Assembly (NCBI GenBank): GCA_041667115.1 | Contig: JBAYFO010000089.1 | Location: forward strand, 1-8,995 | From: UBA1563 sp041667115 | Lineage (GTDB): Bacteria > Bacteroidota > Ignavibacteria > Ignavibacteriales > Ignavibacteriaceae | DNA: 8,995 nt | Direction of reading: 5' to 3' | Shown: in pieces, positions 1-7,564 of the stretch | Position numbering within the stretch: the stretch's first letter is position 1 | How the letters are laid out: each line of letters opens with the position of its first letter | The notes under the pieces: generated by a model | The model's database searches: none | What the model was told of the DNA's origin: nothing | What the model saw: the letters and a program-made list of their open reading frames with translations, nothing else | Made by a program: the position numbers and the translations under genes

Positions 1-607
1 AGCTGGAAACGTAAGTGCATTCAATACAGTATGGACGTACGATATTTATAAAGCCGTACTGAACAAAAAAGCTAGTGATGCTCATTTGCTATGGATGGGG
101 CGGATGTCAACACTCGTTGGTGTTGGGTTATCTTTAATCACCGCTTACTGGGCAAAAAGTTTTCCAAGCATTATGGACTATATGCAAGCAATTTTCTCAT
201 GGGTGAACGCGCCACTTTTTGCAACGATGTTGCTCGGTATGTTCATTTGGTGGATCACTCCAAACGGTGCATTCTGGGGATTAGTCGCCGGAATGGTCTC
301 ATCATTTTCTTTGTATATGGCGGTGAAATTTCACTGGATAAATGAAAGTCTTATTACAATGTCAAATGTTCAAAGTGATATGGCGGCAAATTTTTGGCGT
401 GCCTGGTGGGCTTGGCTCATCTGCGCGGGTGTTACAATTATTGTTAGTCTTTTTACAAAGAAGCGATTGAAGGAAGAATTGGTAGGACTAGTCAAAGGAT
501 TGACAGAAGAAAATCATGATAAACCGCTTCCCTTTATTAAACGTCCCGAGTTTGTCGCGCTGATCTCTTTAGTTGTATTGATCATTCTTAATCTTTTATT
601 TTGGTAG
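1..607 (+). CDS. Sodium/solute symporter, SSS (SglT-like) family, C-terminal part
   Basis: The reading frame is open from base 2 to the TAG at 605-607 and gives 201 residues. The 5' end of the gene lies before the window. Near the start the peptide reads GNVSAFNTVWTYDIY, which matches the conserved stretch of SSS-family Na+/sugar symporters around the cytosolic end of the eighth helix of the core fold. About five hydrophobic segments follow, near fragment residues 34-51, 68-86, 89-108, 135-151 and 184-201. This fits the last helices of a 13-14-helix transporter. The protein sits in the inner membrane and should bring in a solute with Na+. The galactokinase and uridylyltransferase genes just downstream make galactose or a related sugar the likely substrate, but this is inference from context; the family also carries other sugars, inositol, proline and pantothenate. 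The family call is firm and the substrate is not. Confidence 0.9.
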   Translation, partial: AGNVSAFNTVWTYDIYKAVLNKKASDAHLLWMGRMSTLVGVGLSLITAYWAKSFPSIMDYMQAIFSWVNAPLFATMLLGMFIWWITPNGAFWGLVAGMVSSFSLYMAVKFHWINESLITMSNVQSDMAANFWRAWWAWLICAGVTIIVSLFTKKRLKEELVGLVKGLTEENHDKPLPFIKRPEFVALISLVVLIILNLLFW

Positions 608-612
608 AAGGA
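607..612 (+). promoter_or_regulatory. Ribosome binding site of the small membrane protein
   Basis: GAAGGA lies six bases before the ATG at 619. It supports that ATG over the in-frame TTG at 601, which overlaps the symporter stop and lies upstream of this site. The site begins on the last base of the symporter stop codon, so ribosomes ending there could restart on the next gene. Confidence 0.55.
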
Positions 613-618
613 AAAACT

Positions 619-834
619 ATGTCAGAACATAAAATGAAACCCATCTGGTTTTTTGTCGGACTCATTCTCCTCGTTATCGGTGGCTTGATTATGCTGAATG
701 GAATTTATCTGTTAATTGATCCACCGCAGCGTGTAACTGTCTTAAGTGAAATTCACCCTGATATTTGGTGGGGAGCTTTGATGGCAGTCTTCGGTGGTGC
801 CATGTATTTCAAAACCAGAAACCAAACTGTATAA
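619..834 (+). CDS. Small two-helix membrane protein next to the symporter
   Basis: The gene encodes 71 residues from the ATG at 619, which has a GAAGGA site upstream. A short charged N-terminus (SEHKMK) leads into one long hydrophobic helix at about residues 8-33. A polar loop containing DPPQRVTVLSEIHPD follows, then a second hydrophobic segment beginning WWGALMAVFGGAMY and a short basic tail. I cannot assign a named family. Small proteins of this shape, with a PP...VL...H.DIWWGA pattern, are ones I loosely associate with SSS transporter genes, but I cannot verify that here. It starts 11 bases after the symporter stop and ends 7 bases before galK. This spacing suggests an accessory or stabilising role for the transporter, which is inference. 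No catalytic motif is visible. Confidence 0.75.
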   Translation: MSEHKMKPIWFFVGLILLVIGGLIMLNGIYLLIDPPQRVTVLSEIHPDIWWGALMAVFGGAMYFKTRNQTV

Positions 835-841
835 GTGCTGT

Positions 842-2017
842 ATGAATACTATTGGGAAAATTGAATTACTGTATAAAAATTTGTTCAAGGATGAGCCGTT
901 ATTAGTCCGTTCACCCGGAAGGATGAATCTAATTGGAGAACACACCGATTACAATATGGGATTTGTACTTCCGGCGGCAATAAATAAAGCGGTTTACTTT
1001 GCAATCGCTCCTAGAACTGATAATGAGTGCAAACTTTTTGCGGCTGATTTAAATGAAGCATTCGATTTTACTTTGGATACAGTAGTGAAATCAAATAAAG
1101 GTTGGCCGAATTATTTGATGGGCGTTGTCGATCAATTGATAAAATCCGGTTATAAGTTTAAAGGATTTAATTGTGTGTTCGGCGGTGATATTCCAATGGG
1201 CGCCGGGCTTTCGTCATCTGCCGCTATTGAAGCCGGTTTGGCTTTTGCACTCAATCAAATCTTTGATCTTGGGATTGATAAAATGTCACTCGTTAAATTG
1301 GCGCAAAAAGCTGAGAATGATTTTGTTGGTGTGAAATGCGGAATTATGGATCAATTCATCAATATTTTTGGTGAGAGTGGGAACGCACTCCGGATTGACT
1401 GCCGCTCGCTTGAGTATGAACCTATTCCTTTTGATTATAATAACATTTCTATTCTCTTCTTCAACACAAACATTACACATTCTCTTGCTTCGTCTGAATA
1501 CAATCAGCGGCGCTTAGAGTGCGGGGAGGGAGTTGAAATCATAAATAAAGAATTTCCTCAAGTAATCAGTTTGCGGGATGTCGACCGTGATATGCTGGAG
1601 ACTTTCAAGTCAAAGATGGACTCGATTATTTTTAAGCGATGCAAATATGTAATTGAAGAAAATGAAAGACTGTTGAGAGCATGTGATGTTTTAAAAGTTC
1701 ACGATCTTAAAATTTTTGGGTCGCTCTTATATCAAACCCACGAAGGGTTGAGCAAGGATTATGAAGTGAGTTGTCCCGAACTTGATTTTCTAGTTGAAGA
1801 AACTAAAACGCTTGAAGGTGTTTATGGTTCAAGAATGATGGGGGGAGGATTTGGAGGATGTACAATAAACCTAATCGAAAATGAATTTGCTGAACAGGTA
1901 AGCGAACGAATTGCAACTAAGTATAAACAAAAATTTAATCACGATACTTCCGTTTATGTTACGAAAATAAGCGGAGGAACTAGCGTTATAAACGTGGAAG
2001 AAAATGCAGAAGTTTGA
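842..2017 (+). CDS. galK: Galactokinase
   Basis: This cytoplasmic GHMP-family kinase phosphorylates alpha-D-galactose with ATP to galactose-1-phosphate, the first committed step of the Leloir pathway. Its 391 residues fit the family length of about 380-400. The galactokinase signature GRMNLIGEHTDYN lies at residues 26-38, with the catalytic-site Arg at R27 and sugar-contacting E33, H34 and D36. The ATP-binding GHMP motif GAGLSSSAA is at 120-128. The catalytic base is D170 in CGIMDQF. The third motif, MMGGGFGGC, is at 332-340. The ATG at 842 puts R27 at nearly the same place as E. coli R28. An in-frame GTG at 794 would add 16 residues, overlap the preceding gene and look unlike the family. The ribosome site at 842 is weak. 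The gene overlaps galT by 14 bases, so the two are likely translationally coupled. No key residue is missing. Confidence 0.97.
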   Translation: MNTIGKIELLYKNLFKDEPLLVRSPGRMNLIGEHTDYNMGFVLPAAINKAVYFAIAPRTDNECKLFAADLNEAFDFTLDTVVKSNKGWPNYLMGVVDQLIKSGYKFKGFNCVFGGDIPMGAGLSSSAAIEAGLAFALNQIFDLGIDKMSLVKLAQKAENDFVGVKCGIMDQFINIFGESGNALRIDCRSLEYEPIPFDYNNISILFFNTNITHSLASSEYNQRRLECGEGVEIINKEFPQVISLRDVDRDMLETFKSKMDSIIFKRCKYVIEENERLLRACDVLKVHDLKIFGSLLYQTHEGLSKDYEVSCPELDFLVEETKTLEGVYGSRMMGGGFGGCTINLIENEFAEQVSERIATKYKQKFNHDTSVYVTKISGGTSVINVEENAEV

Positions 2018-3071
2018 GCATAATAAATATCCGCATCGAAGGAAGAATATTTTAACCGGAGAATGGGTGTTGGTTTCACCGCAAAGAACTGATCGCCCCT
2101 GGCAAGGAGAAATTTCTACTCATGGAGAAAATATCCGTCCCCGGTATGATCCCAATTGCTATTTATGCCCGGGGAATAAACGCGCGAATGGAGAAACTAA
2201 TCCCGATTATGCAGGGAGTTTTGTTTTTACAAATGATTTTTCTTCGATACTTGAAAAGGTTCCGGTGCACTCACACAACAGCAAAGATCTCTTGATAACA
2301 AGGAATGAAAAGGGGATTTGTAGAGTCGTAAATTTTTCACCACGGCACGATTTAACACTTGCGGAAATGACTGAAACTGAAATTGAAGTTGTCATCGCAA
2401 CCTGGAAAAAAGAATTTAAAGTGTTGAGTAAAAATCCTCACATCAATCATATTCAAATTTTTGAAAACAAAGGTTCGCTTATGGGAAACAGCAATCCACA
2501 TCCCCATTGCCAGATATGGGCGCAGGAAAGCATCCCTACCGAACCGGCGAAAGAGTTGAAACAATTTACCCGCTATTACCGCAAAAACAAGAAAAGTCTT
2601 TTAAGCGATTATCTGAAACTTGAAAGAAAATTGAAAGAAAGAATGGTGTATGAAAATTCTTTGTTTGCAGTCGTTGTTCCTTTCTGGGCTACCTGGCCTT
2701 ATGAAACGATGATCATTTCAAAAAAGAAGTACGCAACACTGCTTGAATTCAAAACGGAAGAGATAAAGGCATTCGCAAACGCAATAAGCGTTATTACAAT
2801 CAAGTATGATAACCTATTTACAACACCATTTCCATATTCTTCAGGAATTCATCAAGCGCCGACAGACGGAAAGCAGCACAAAGAGTGGCATTTCCACATG
2901 CATTTCTTTCCACCACTATTAAGATCAGCGAGTATAAAAAAATATATGGTCGGTTATGAAATGCTTGCAGAACCGCAACGGGATATTACTCCCGAATCGA
3001 GCGCTAAAATTTTGAGAGCTTTGCCGGAAGTGCACTACAAAGTTGCGAAGGGGAGACCAACAGATGTTTGA
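2004..3071 (+). CDS. galT: Galactose-1-phosphate uridylyltransferase, class I
   Basis: This enzyme exchanges UMP between UDP-glucose and galactose-1-phosphate, giving UDP-galactose and glucose-1-phosphate. It is the second Leloir step and acts on the product of the galK gene just upstream. The protein has 355 residues, close to the usual 345-350. The N-terminus (YPHRRKNILTGEWVLVSP) aligns with E. coli GalT from the ATG at 2004, which fixes the start. The metal-site residues C52, C55 (CYLC) and H115 (FSPRH) keep E. coli numbering. The HPH active site is at 166-168, with H168 as the nucleophile that carries UMP and H166 as the probable metal ligand. The C-terminal HFHMHFFPPLLRSA and YEMLAE stretches are also typical. 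Cys follows the HPH, as in the human enzyme, where E. coli has Gly. The start is inside galK, with GGAAG at 1996-2000 unusually close to it, so translation probably depends on coupling. The 3' end overlaps the next gene by 8 bases. Confidence 0.97.
   Translation: MQKFEHNKYPHRRKNILTGEWVLVSPQRTDRPWQGEISTHGENIRPRYDPNCYLCPGNKRANGETNPDYAGSFVFTNDFSSILEKVPVHSHNSKDLLITRNEKGICRVVNFSPRHDLTLAEMTETEIEVVIATWKKEFKVLSKNPHINHIQIFENKGSLMGNSNPHPHCQIWAQESIPTEPAKELKQFTRYYRKNKKSLLSDYLKLERKLKERMVYENSLFAVVVPFWATWPYETMIISKKKYATLLEFKTEEIKAFANAISVITIKYDNLFTTPFPYSSGIHQAPTDGKQHKEWHFHMHFFPPLLRSASIKKYMVGYEMLAEPQRDITPESSAKILRALPEVHYKVAKGRPTDV
3048..3055 (+). promoter_or_regulatory. Ribosome binding site of the foldase gene
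   Basis: AAGGGGAG lies inside the end of galT, eight bases before the ATG at 3064. It is one of the best Shine-Dalgarno matches in the window. It chooses the ATG at 3064 over the in-frame TTG at 3043, which lies upstream of the site. Confidence 0.7.
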
Positions 3072-4785
3072 GAATCTAAACTATAAAAAAGCATTTTTAA
3101 TCTCTAAAGGACGATTCGTCTTTCTTCTGTTTTTCTTCATTACAGTTGGACATTCTCAAACAAACGACAAGGCAAATCCAGAAATTCTCGCTGTTATTGG
3201 GAATAAAAAAATAACTGTTGATGCCTTCATAACTTCTTATAAAGATAAACTGTTAAGAAACGGATTAACCGATAACGGCGATACGCGGTTAAAATATCTA
3301 CAGAACTTAATTGATGATGAGGTTTTAATTACCGACGCTAAAAACAGAAGATTGGATAAGACTACCGATGCTTTATCAGAATATCAAAGAATCAGAGCAC
3401 AAGAATTGCTTAACGCATTTTCTGTAAAATTTATTGAATCCGAAGTAAAGGTAACTGAAGAAGACATCAAGAGCATGTATCTTAAAATGAATACTAAATT
3501 AAAAGTGAGACATCTTTACGCGCCATCGAAAGAAGAAGCTGATAAACTCTATTCACGCGTTACGAATGGAGAATCGTTTGAAGAGCTGGCAAGAGAAGTT
3601 TTTCGCGATCCTGAACTGCGGGATAATGGCGGTGAATTAGGGTACATCACAATTGATGATATGGACCCAAATTTTGAAAATGCTGCGTTCAATTTAAAAG
3701 TAGGAGAGATTTCCAAACCTGTAAAAACTGTAACCGGATACAGCATCATTCAACTTGAAGATATTCAACAAAATCCTTTTGTGGTTGAGAGTGAATATTT
3801 AAAAGCTCATGACCACATTAAAGCTTTTGTACATAAACGGGCTTGTGAAGATGCTGCAAAACGTTATACAAAAGATGAGAAAAACTTACTTGAAATAAAA
3901 TTCAATGAACCGTTACTTAAAAATCTTTACAAAGCATTTCGTTGGGGCGCAAACCAAAGTCTTTTAGAAAATACTATCGCGCTCTATCAAAAGAATAGAA
4001 ATTCCATTGTAGTCAAATCCAAGTTTGCGAACTGGGATTTGAAAACGCTGAGTTCTGAAATGCAAGTTACAACAAACGAACAGCGTGAATGGATTCATTC
4101 CGAAACTGATCTTGAAGATTTTATTTCCGGTTTGATCATCAGAAAAAACACAATCAAAAAAGCGCTCGAAGCTAAGTTGGATAACTCCGCATCATTTATT
4201 AGCAGGGTCGATTTTGAATTTAATTCGTTCTTGTTGAAGCAAGTTGAACAGGGATTAATGGGCAGTATTAAAATTTCTCCCGATTCTGTTAAATCCTATT
4301 ATGAACAAAATAGCGCTCTCTTCAAAAAAGAACCGGAAATGAGACTAAGTTCAATTCTGGTGGATAATATCGCACTCTCAGATTCCGTTACTCGTCTCTT
4401 GCACGACGGAATTTCTTTTGAGCTACTTGCCGGACAAATTTCCATACAGAAGGTAACCGCTAAAAATAAGGGGGATATGGGTTTCTTCAAAAAAAGTGAA
4501 TTAGGAAATCTTGGAGACCAAGTCTTTGAATTGAAACCAGACCAGTGGATGGGACCAATTAGCGACGAAGGAAAATATCTTTTTCTGAAATGTACCGAGT
4601 ATAAAACATCGGAACAACGATCTTTATCCGAGGTGAGTAAGGACATTGAAAAAACATTAACAACATTGAGTTGGTATAAGACTAGGGCGGAGTATGTCAA
4701 CTCTCTAAAAATGGGAATGCGTGTTCAAGTGTTTCCAGAAAAATTAAATTCATTAAACTTATTAACAAAAGCTGATAACCGATGA
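3064..4785 (+). CDS. Exported parvulin-type peptidyl-prolyl isomerase / periplasmic chaperone (SurA/PrsA-like)
   Basis: The protein has 573 residues. A signal peptide has basic residues (K8, K9, K15, R17), a core FVFLLFFFITVG and probable signal peptidase I cleavage after S31, leaving Gln32 first. A SurA_N-like helical segment follows, then a PpiC/parvulin domain at about 145-230. Its hallmarks are VRHL (H150), D182 in FRDP, GGELGY from residue 189 and a GEISKPVKT-like run. The usual final His in 'GYHII' is Ser here (S227). A long helical linker leads to a second parvulin-like domain at about 425-510, which keeps GDMGFF and the overall spacing but lacks the first His (S430 aligned) and the conserved Asp. 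The family helps outer-membrane and secreted proteins fold in the periplasm. The next gene, overlapping by four bases, encodes such a protein and is a plausible client (inference). Isomerase activity is uncertain and a chaperone role is more likely. Confidence 0.88.
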   Translation: MFENLNYKKAFLISKGRFVFLLFFFITVGHSQTNDKANPEILAVIGNKKITVDAFITSYKDKLLRNGLTDNGDTRLKYLQNLIDDEVLITDAKNRRLDKTTDALSEYQRIRAQELLNAFSVKFIESEVKVTEEDIKSMYLKMNTKLKVRHLYAPSKEEADKLYSRVTNGESFEELAREVFRDPELRDNGGELGYITIDDMDPNFENAAFNLKVGEISKPVKTVTGYSIIQLEDIQQNPFVVESEYLKAHDHIKAFVHKRACEDAAKRYTKDEKNLLEIKFNEPLLKNLYKAFRWGANQSLLENTIALYQKNRNSIVVKSKFANWDLKTLSSEMQVTTNEQREWIHSETDLEDFISGLIIRKNTIKKALEAKLDNSASFISRVDFEFNSFLLKQVEQGLMGSIKISPDSVKSYYEQNSALFKKEPEMRLSSILVDNIALSDSVTRLLHDGISFELLAGQISIQKVTAKNKGDMGFFKKSELGNLGDQVFELKPDQWMGPISDEGKYLFLKCTEYKTSEQRSLSEVSKDIEKTLTTLSWYKTRAEYVNSLKMGMRVQVFPEKLNSLNLLTKADNR

Positions 4786-7553
4786 AAAAAGAAATTACTG
4801 TTATTATAGTTTCAGTTTTTATTTTATTTGCGAATTATTCCTTCGCACAAAATACCGGCAAGATAACCGGAAAGGTAACCGATGACAAAACCGGAGAATC
4901 GATACTCGGAGTGAATGTGCTGATTGAAGGAACCAGCCTGGGAGCATCAACGGATATGAACGGCGATTATATTATTGTGAATGTTCCGCCGAAAGCATAC
5001 GATGTTGTAGCTAAATGTATCGGCTATGCAAATACTGTTACCCGGAATGTTCGCGTAAGTGCAGGGCTAACAACAAAGATTGATTTTAAGGTTACGCAAA
5101 CTTCAGTGACCCTGGATCATGAAGTTGTTGTTGTTGCTCATGCACCGCTTGTTGTAAAAGATATGACTTCAACGGAAGCAAGAATTAATGCGGATCAAAT
5201 TAAAGAACTTCCTCTGCAAAACATTAATCAGCTAATATCCCAGCAAGCCGGTGTAAGTAAAAGCGCTGACGGTGGTCTTCATATTCGCGGCGGAAGATCG
5301 AGTGAAATATCCTATTTGGTAAATGGTATCAGCATTACGGACGATTTTTCCCGCACGCAGGCATTAACGGTTGAAACAGAATCAATTCAAGAACTAAAAG
5401 TTATCAGCGGAACGTTCAATGCTGAATACGGTAACGCGATGAGCGGAGTTGTTAATATTGTTACTAAATCCGGTGGAGATCATTATTCAGGCAATCTTGA
5501 ATTATGGAGTGGTGATTATGTTAGCAACAACAGTAGTATTTACCAGCATATTCAAAATGTTAATCCATTGGCGAATTATAATTTTCAAGGATTTCTAAAC
5601 GGTCCGATCATTCCTGAAAAATTAACTTTCTTTGTTTCAGCGAGAAGATTTTTTGATGGAGGTTATATCTTTGGAGAGAATAAATATAGTCCGCAAGGGA
5701 GAGCAGTATTAGTGAACGGAACATTGATTCCAAATCCGGGTGATAATACTTTTGTCTCAATGAATTCCAGCAACAAATGGAGCGGGCAAGCAACGTTGGA
5801 TTGGAAAATTTCCGGCGCGCTTCATTTCAAAATGGATTCATTTGGAAGTACCGAATCTGATAAAATCTATAATCATCTTTATCAATTAAATCCAAATGGT
5901 TCGAGTAATGCTTATTCAAACGGTTACAGTTTTTTCGGAACGCTTACCCATGTCTTGTTCACAAATACTTTTCATGAACTTACGTTCGCGTATAAAGCCA
6001 ACGACTATAGCACGCATCTTTATGATGATCTTTTTGATCCGCGTTATGTTTCGCCCGATTCTTCAACAATTGCCGGGTACCATTTTCTTACCGCCGGAAC
6101 CGACCTCAATCATTTTAACAGAAGTACAAAAAGCACAACGGTAAAATGGGATCTCACCAGCCAGATTGATAAAATAAACCTTGCTAAAATTGGAGTACAA
6201 GCTCAGTTTGATAAATTGTTTTATGAAAATATTACATTGATTCCGGCTCTTGGTCCAACCGGGCAGCAGATCATTCCTTTTGTGCCCGCCATTCCCGGAA
6301 CCGATTCTCCACAGCATGATAAATTTGAAAGGAATCCATTTAGTTTCAGCGCTTACATGCAGGATAAGATCGAGTTCTCGAGTGTTATTATTAACGTTGG
6401 TCTTCGCTTCGATTTATTTGATCCTCAAGGGAAGATGCCTATTGATGCTTCCGATCCGGATATTTATAATCCATTTAAATTGGAAAACACCTATCACGAT
6501 TTAAATCATGACGGAAAGATCAGTCTTGATGAAGAGATAGATGCAAATAAATTTACTCTCACCGAGCGTGAGGCATTTTGGTACAAGAAAACTACGGTTA
6601 AAACAGGTTTGAGTCCACGCTTTGGTATTGCCTATCCAATAACGGATCAGGGAATCATCAGATTCTCATTTGGTATCTTTCAACAAATTCCTGATTACGG
6701 ACAATTATATATTGGCGATCAATTCAAATTAACATCAACGCAGGGTATTCAAGGATCATTTGGAAATAACGATCTTAAACCGCAACGCACAACTATTTAT
6801 GAGATTGGCTTACAACAGCAGCTTACAAATGATATTGCAGTTGATGTGACTGCGTATTATCGCGATATCCGTGATTGGATAAGTTCAAGTCAACCAATTC
6901 CAACTTTCGTTGCCGGAATTTCCTATTCAAAAAGGATCAACCGCGATTTTGCAAATGCACGCGGTGTAACTTTATCAATTAAAAAACGTTTCGCCGATTA
7001 TTTTTCATTCGGTGTCGATTACACTTTCCAAATTGCCGAAGGCACAAACTCATCACCCGAACAAGAATTTTTTTCTCAGCAAAATGGCGCCGAGCCAACC
7101 CGCTATTTAACACCGCTTGATTGGGATCAGACGCATACCTTGAACACAAATATTTATGTTGGTGGAGATGATTGGGGAGTTAGTCTCATCTCGGCGGTCA
7201 GCACAGGCCAACCATACACACCAACTATTACTGCCGGTGCATATTCGGGAAGAAATATTATTGTCGGACTTGCTAATAACAGTAGAAGAAAACCGTTGAT
7301 TGCAAATTTCGATATGCAGATCCATAAAGATTTTTCTATCGCCTCTTTCTTGGATGTGCAACTCTTTTTAAAAGTATTCAACTTACTCGACGCTAAAAAT
7401 CCGTTAACGGTTTACGGCGATACCGGAAAACCGGATTATACGCTTCAACAGAAGACTGTTACGAATGAGGACCCTTCATGGTTCGTTTATCCTAATTATT
7501 ATAGCGCTCCGAGAAGTATCTATTTAGGAACCAAAATATCATTTAATAATTGA
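4782..7553 (+). CDS. TonB-dependent outer-membrane receptor with CarboxypepD_reg-like domain
   Basis: This 923-residue outer-membrane receptor would import a ligand using the TonB-ExbB-ExbD system. The signal peptide is MKKEITVIIV... with cleavage after A22 (SFA|Q). A carboxypeptidase-regulatory-like beta domain spans about 26-110 (GKITGKVTDDKTGE, STDMNGDYIIVNVP). EVVVVA at 114-119 resembles a TonB box. The plug domain spans about 125-230 and contains LHIRGGRSSEISYLVNG and YGNAMSGVVNIVTKSGG. The rest is a 22-strand-type barrel ending in SIYLGTKISFNN. An EF-hand-like loop lies at residues 573-584. No SusD-like lipoprotein gene follows, which argues against a standard SusCD pair, although the domain order resembles SusC and related receptors. 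The start is an ATGA overlap with the foldase stop and has no good ribosome site, so coupling is likely. The ligand is unknown; the galactose genes upstream hint at a galactoside, but nothing in the protein proves it. Confidence 0.92.
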   Translation: MKKEITVIIVSVFILFANYSFAQNTGKITGKVTDDKTGESILGVNVLIEGTSLGASTDMNGDYIIVNVPPKAYDVVAKCIGYANTVTRNVRVSAGLTTKIDFKVTQTSVTLDHEVVVVAHAPLVVKDMTSTEARINADQIKELPLQNINQLISQQAGVSKSADGGLHIRGGRSSEISYLVNGISITDDFSRTQALTVETESIQELKVISGTFNAEYGNAMSGVVNIVTKSGGDHYSGNLELWSGDYVSNNSSIYQHIQNVNPLANYNFQGFLNGPIIPEKLTFFVSARRFFDGGYIFGENKYSPQGRAVLVNGTLIPNPGDNTFVSMNSSNKWSGQATLDWKISGALHFKMDSFGSTESDKIYNHLYQLNPNGSSNAYSNGYSFFGTLTHVLFTNTFHELTFAYKANDYSTHLYDDLFDPRYVSPDSSTIAGYHFLTAGTDLNHFNRSTKSTTVKWDLTSQIDKINLAKIGVQAQFDKLFYENITLIPALGPTGQQIIPFVPAIPGTDSPQHDKFERNPFSFSAYMQDKIEFSSVIINVGLRFDLFDPQGKMPIDASDPDIYNPFKLENTYHDLNHDGKISLDEEIDANKFTLTEREAFWYKKTTVKTGLSPRFGIAYPITDQGIIRFSFGIFQQIPDYGQLYIGDQFKLTSTQGIQGSFGNNDLKPQRTTIYEIGLQQQLTNDIAVDVTAYYRDIRDWISSSQPIPTFVAGISYSKRINRDFANARGVTLSIKKRFADYFSFGVDYTFQIAEGTNSSPEQEFFSQQNGAEPTRYLTPLDWDQTHTLNTNIYVGGDDWGVSLISAVSTGQPYTPTITAGAYSGRNIIVGLANNSRRKPLIANFDMQIHKDFSIASFLDVQLFLKVFNLLDAKNPLTVYGDTGKPDYTLQQKTVTNEDPSWFVYPNYYSAPRSIYLGTKISFNN
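6498..6533 (+). other. EF-hand-like calcium-binding loop inside the receptor
   Basis: These bases encode DLNHDGKISLDE, receptor residues 573-584. The 12-residue loop has the canonical EF-hand ligands: Asp at 1, Asn at 3, Asp at 5, Gly at 6, Ile at 8, Ser at 9 and Glu at 12. It lies in the barrel region in a stretch lacking obvious strand pattern (from DPDIYNPF to about EREAFWYKK), so it is probably in an extracellular loop. Calcium binding is inferred from the motif alone. Confidence 0.6.
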
Positions 7554-7564
7554 TTGGTATTGGA

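Noticed and set aside
601..618. TTG start at 601 for the small membrane protein
   Set aside because: It overlaps the symporter stop and lies upstream of the GAAGGA site at 607-612, which correctly spaces the ATG at 619.
794..841. Upstream GTG start for galactokinase adding 16 residues
   Set aside because: It would overlap the small membrane protein by 41 bases and give an N-terminus unlike the family. The ATG at 842 puts the catalytic Arg at residue 27, close to position 28 in E. coli.
4299..4700. Minus-strand open frame of 133 residues
   Set aside because: It lies wholly inside the foldase gene, opposite its second parvulin-like domain, and shows no recognisable motif. It is best explained as a shadow of the plus-strand codon pattern.
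6063..6317. Minus-strand open frame of 84 residues inside the receptor gene, and similar ones at 7107-7381
   Set aside because: They have no motif, no ribosome site of note and lie opposite strongly supported receptor sequence.
7401..7434. Two short inverted repeats (CCGTTAACGG at 7401-7410 and CCGGAAAACCGG at 7423-7434), possible hairpins
   Set aside because: Arms are only four or five bases, there is no U-tract, and both lie within the receptor coding sequence 120-150 bases before its stop. They are consistent with chance and codon use.
7554..7564. Possible terminator or promoter between the receptor and the last gene
   Set aside because: The gap is only 11 bases and holds no hairpin or promoter-like sequence. 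It is an ordinary within-operon junction.
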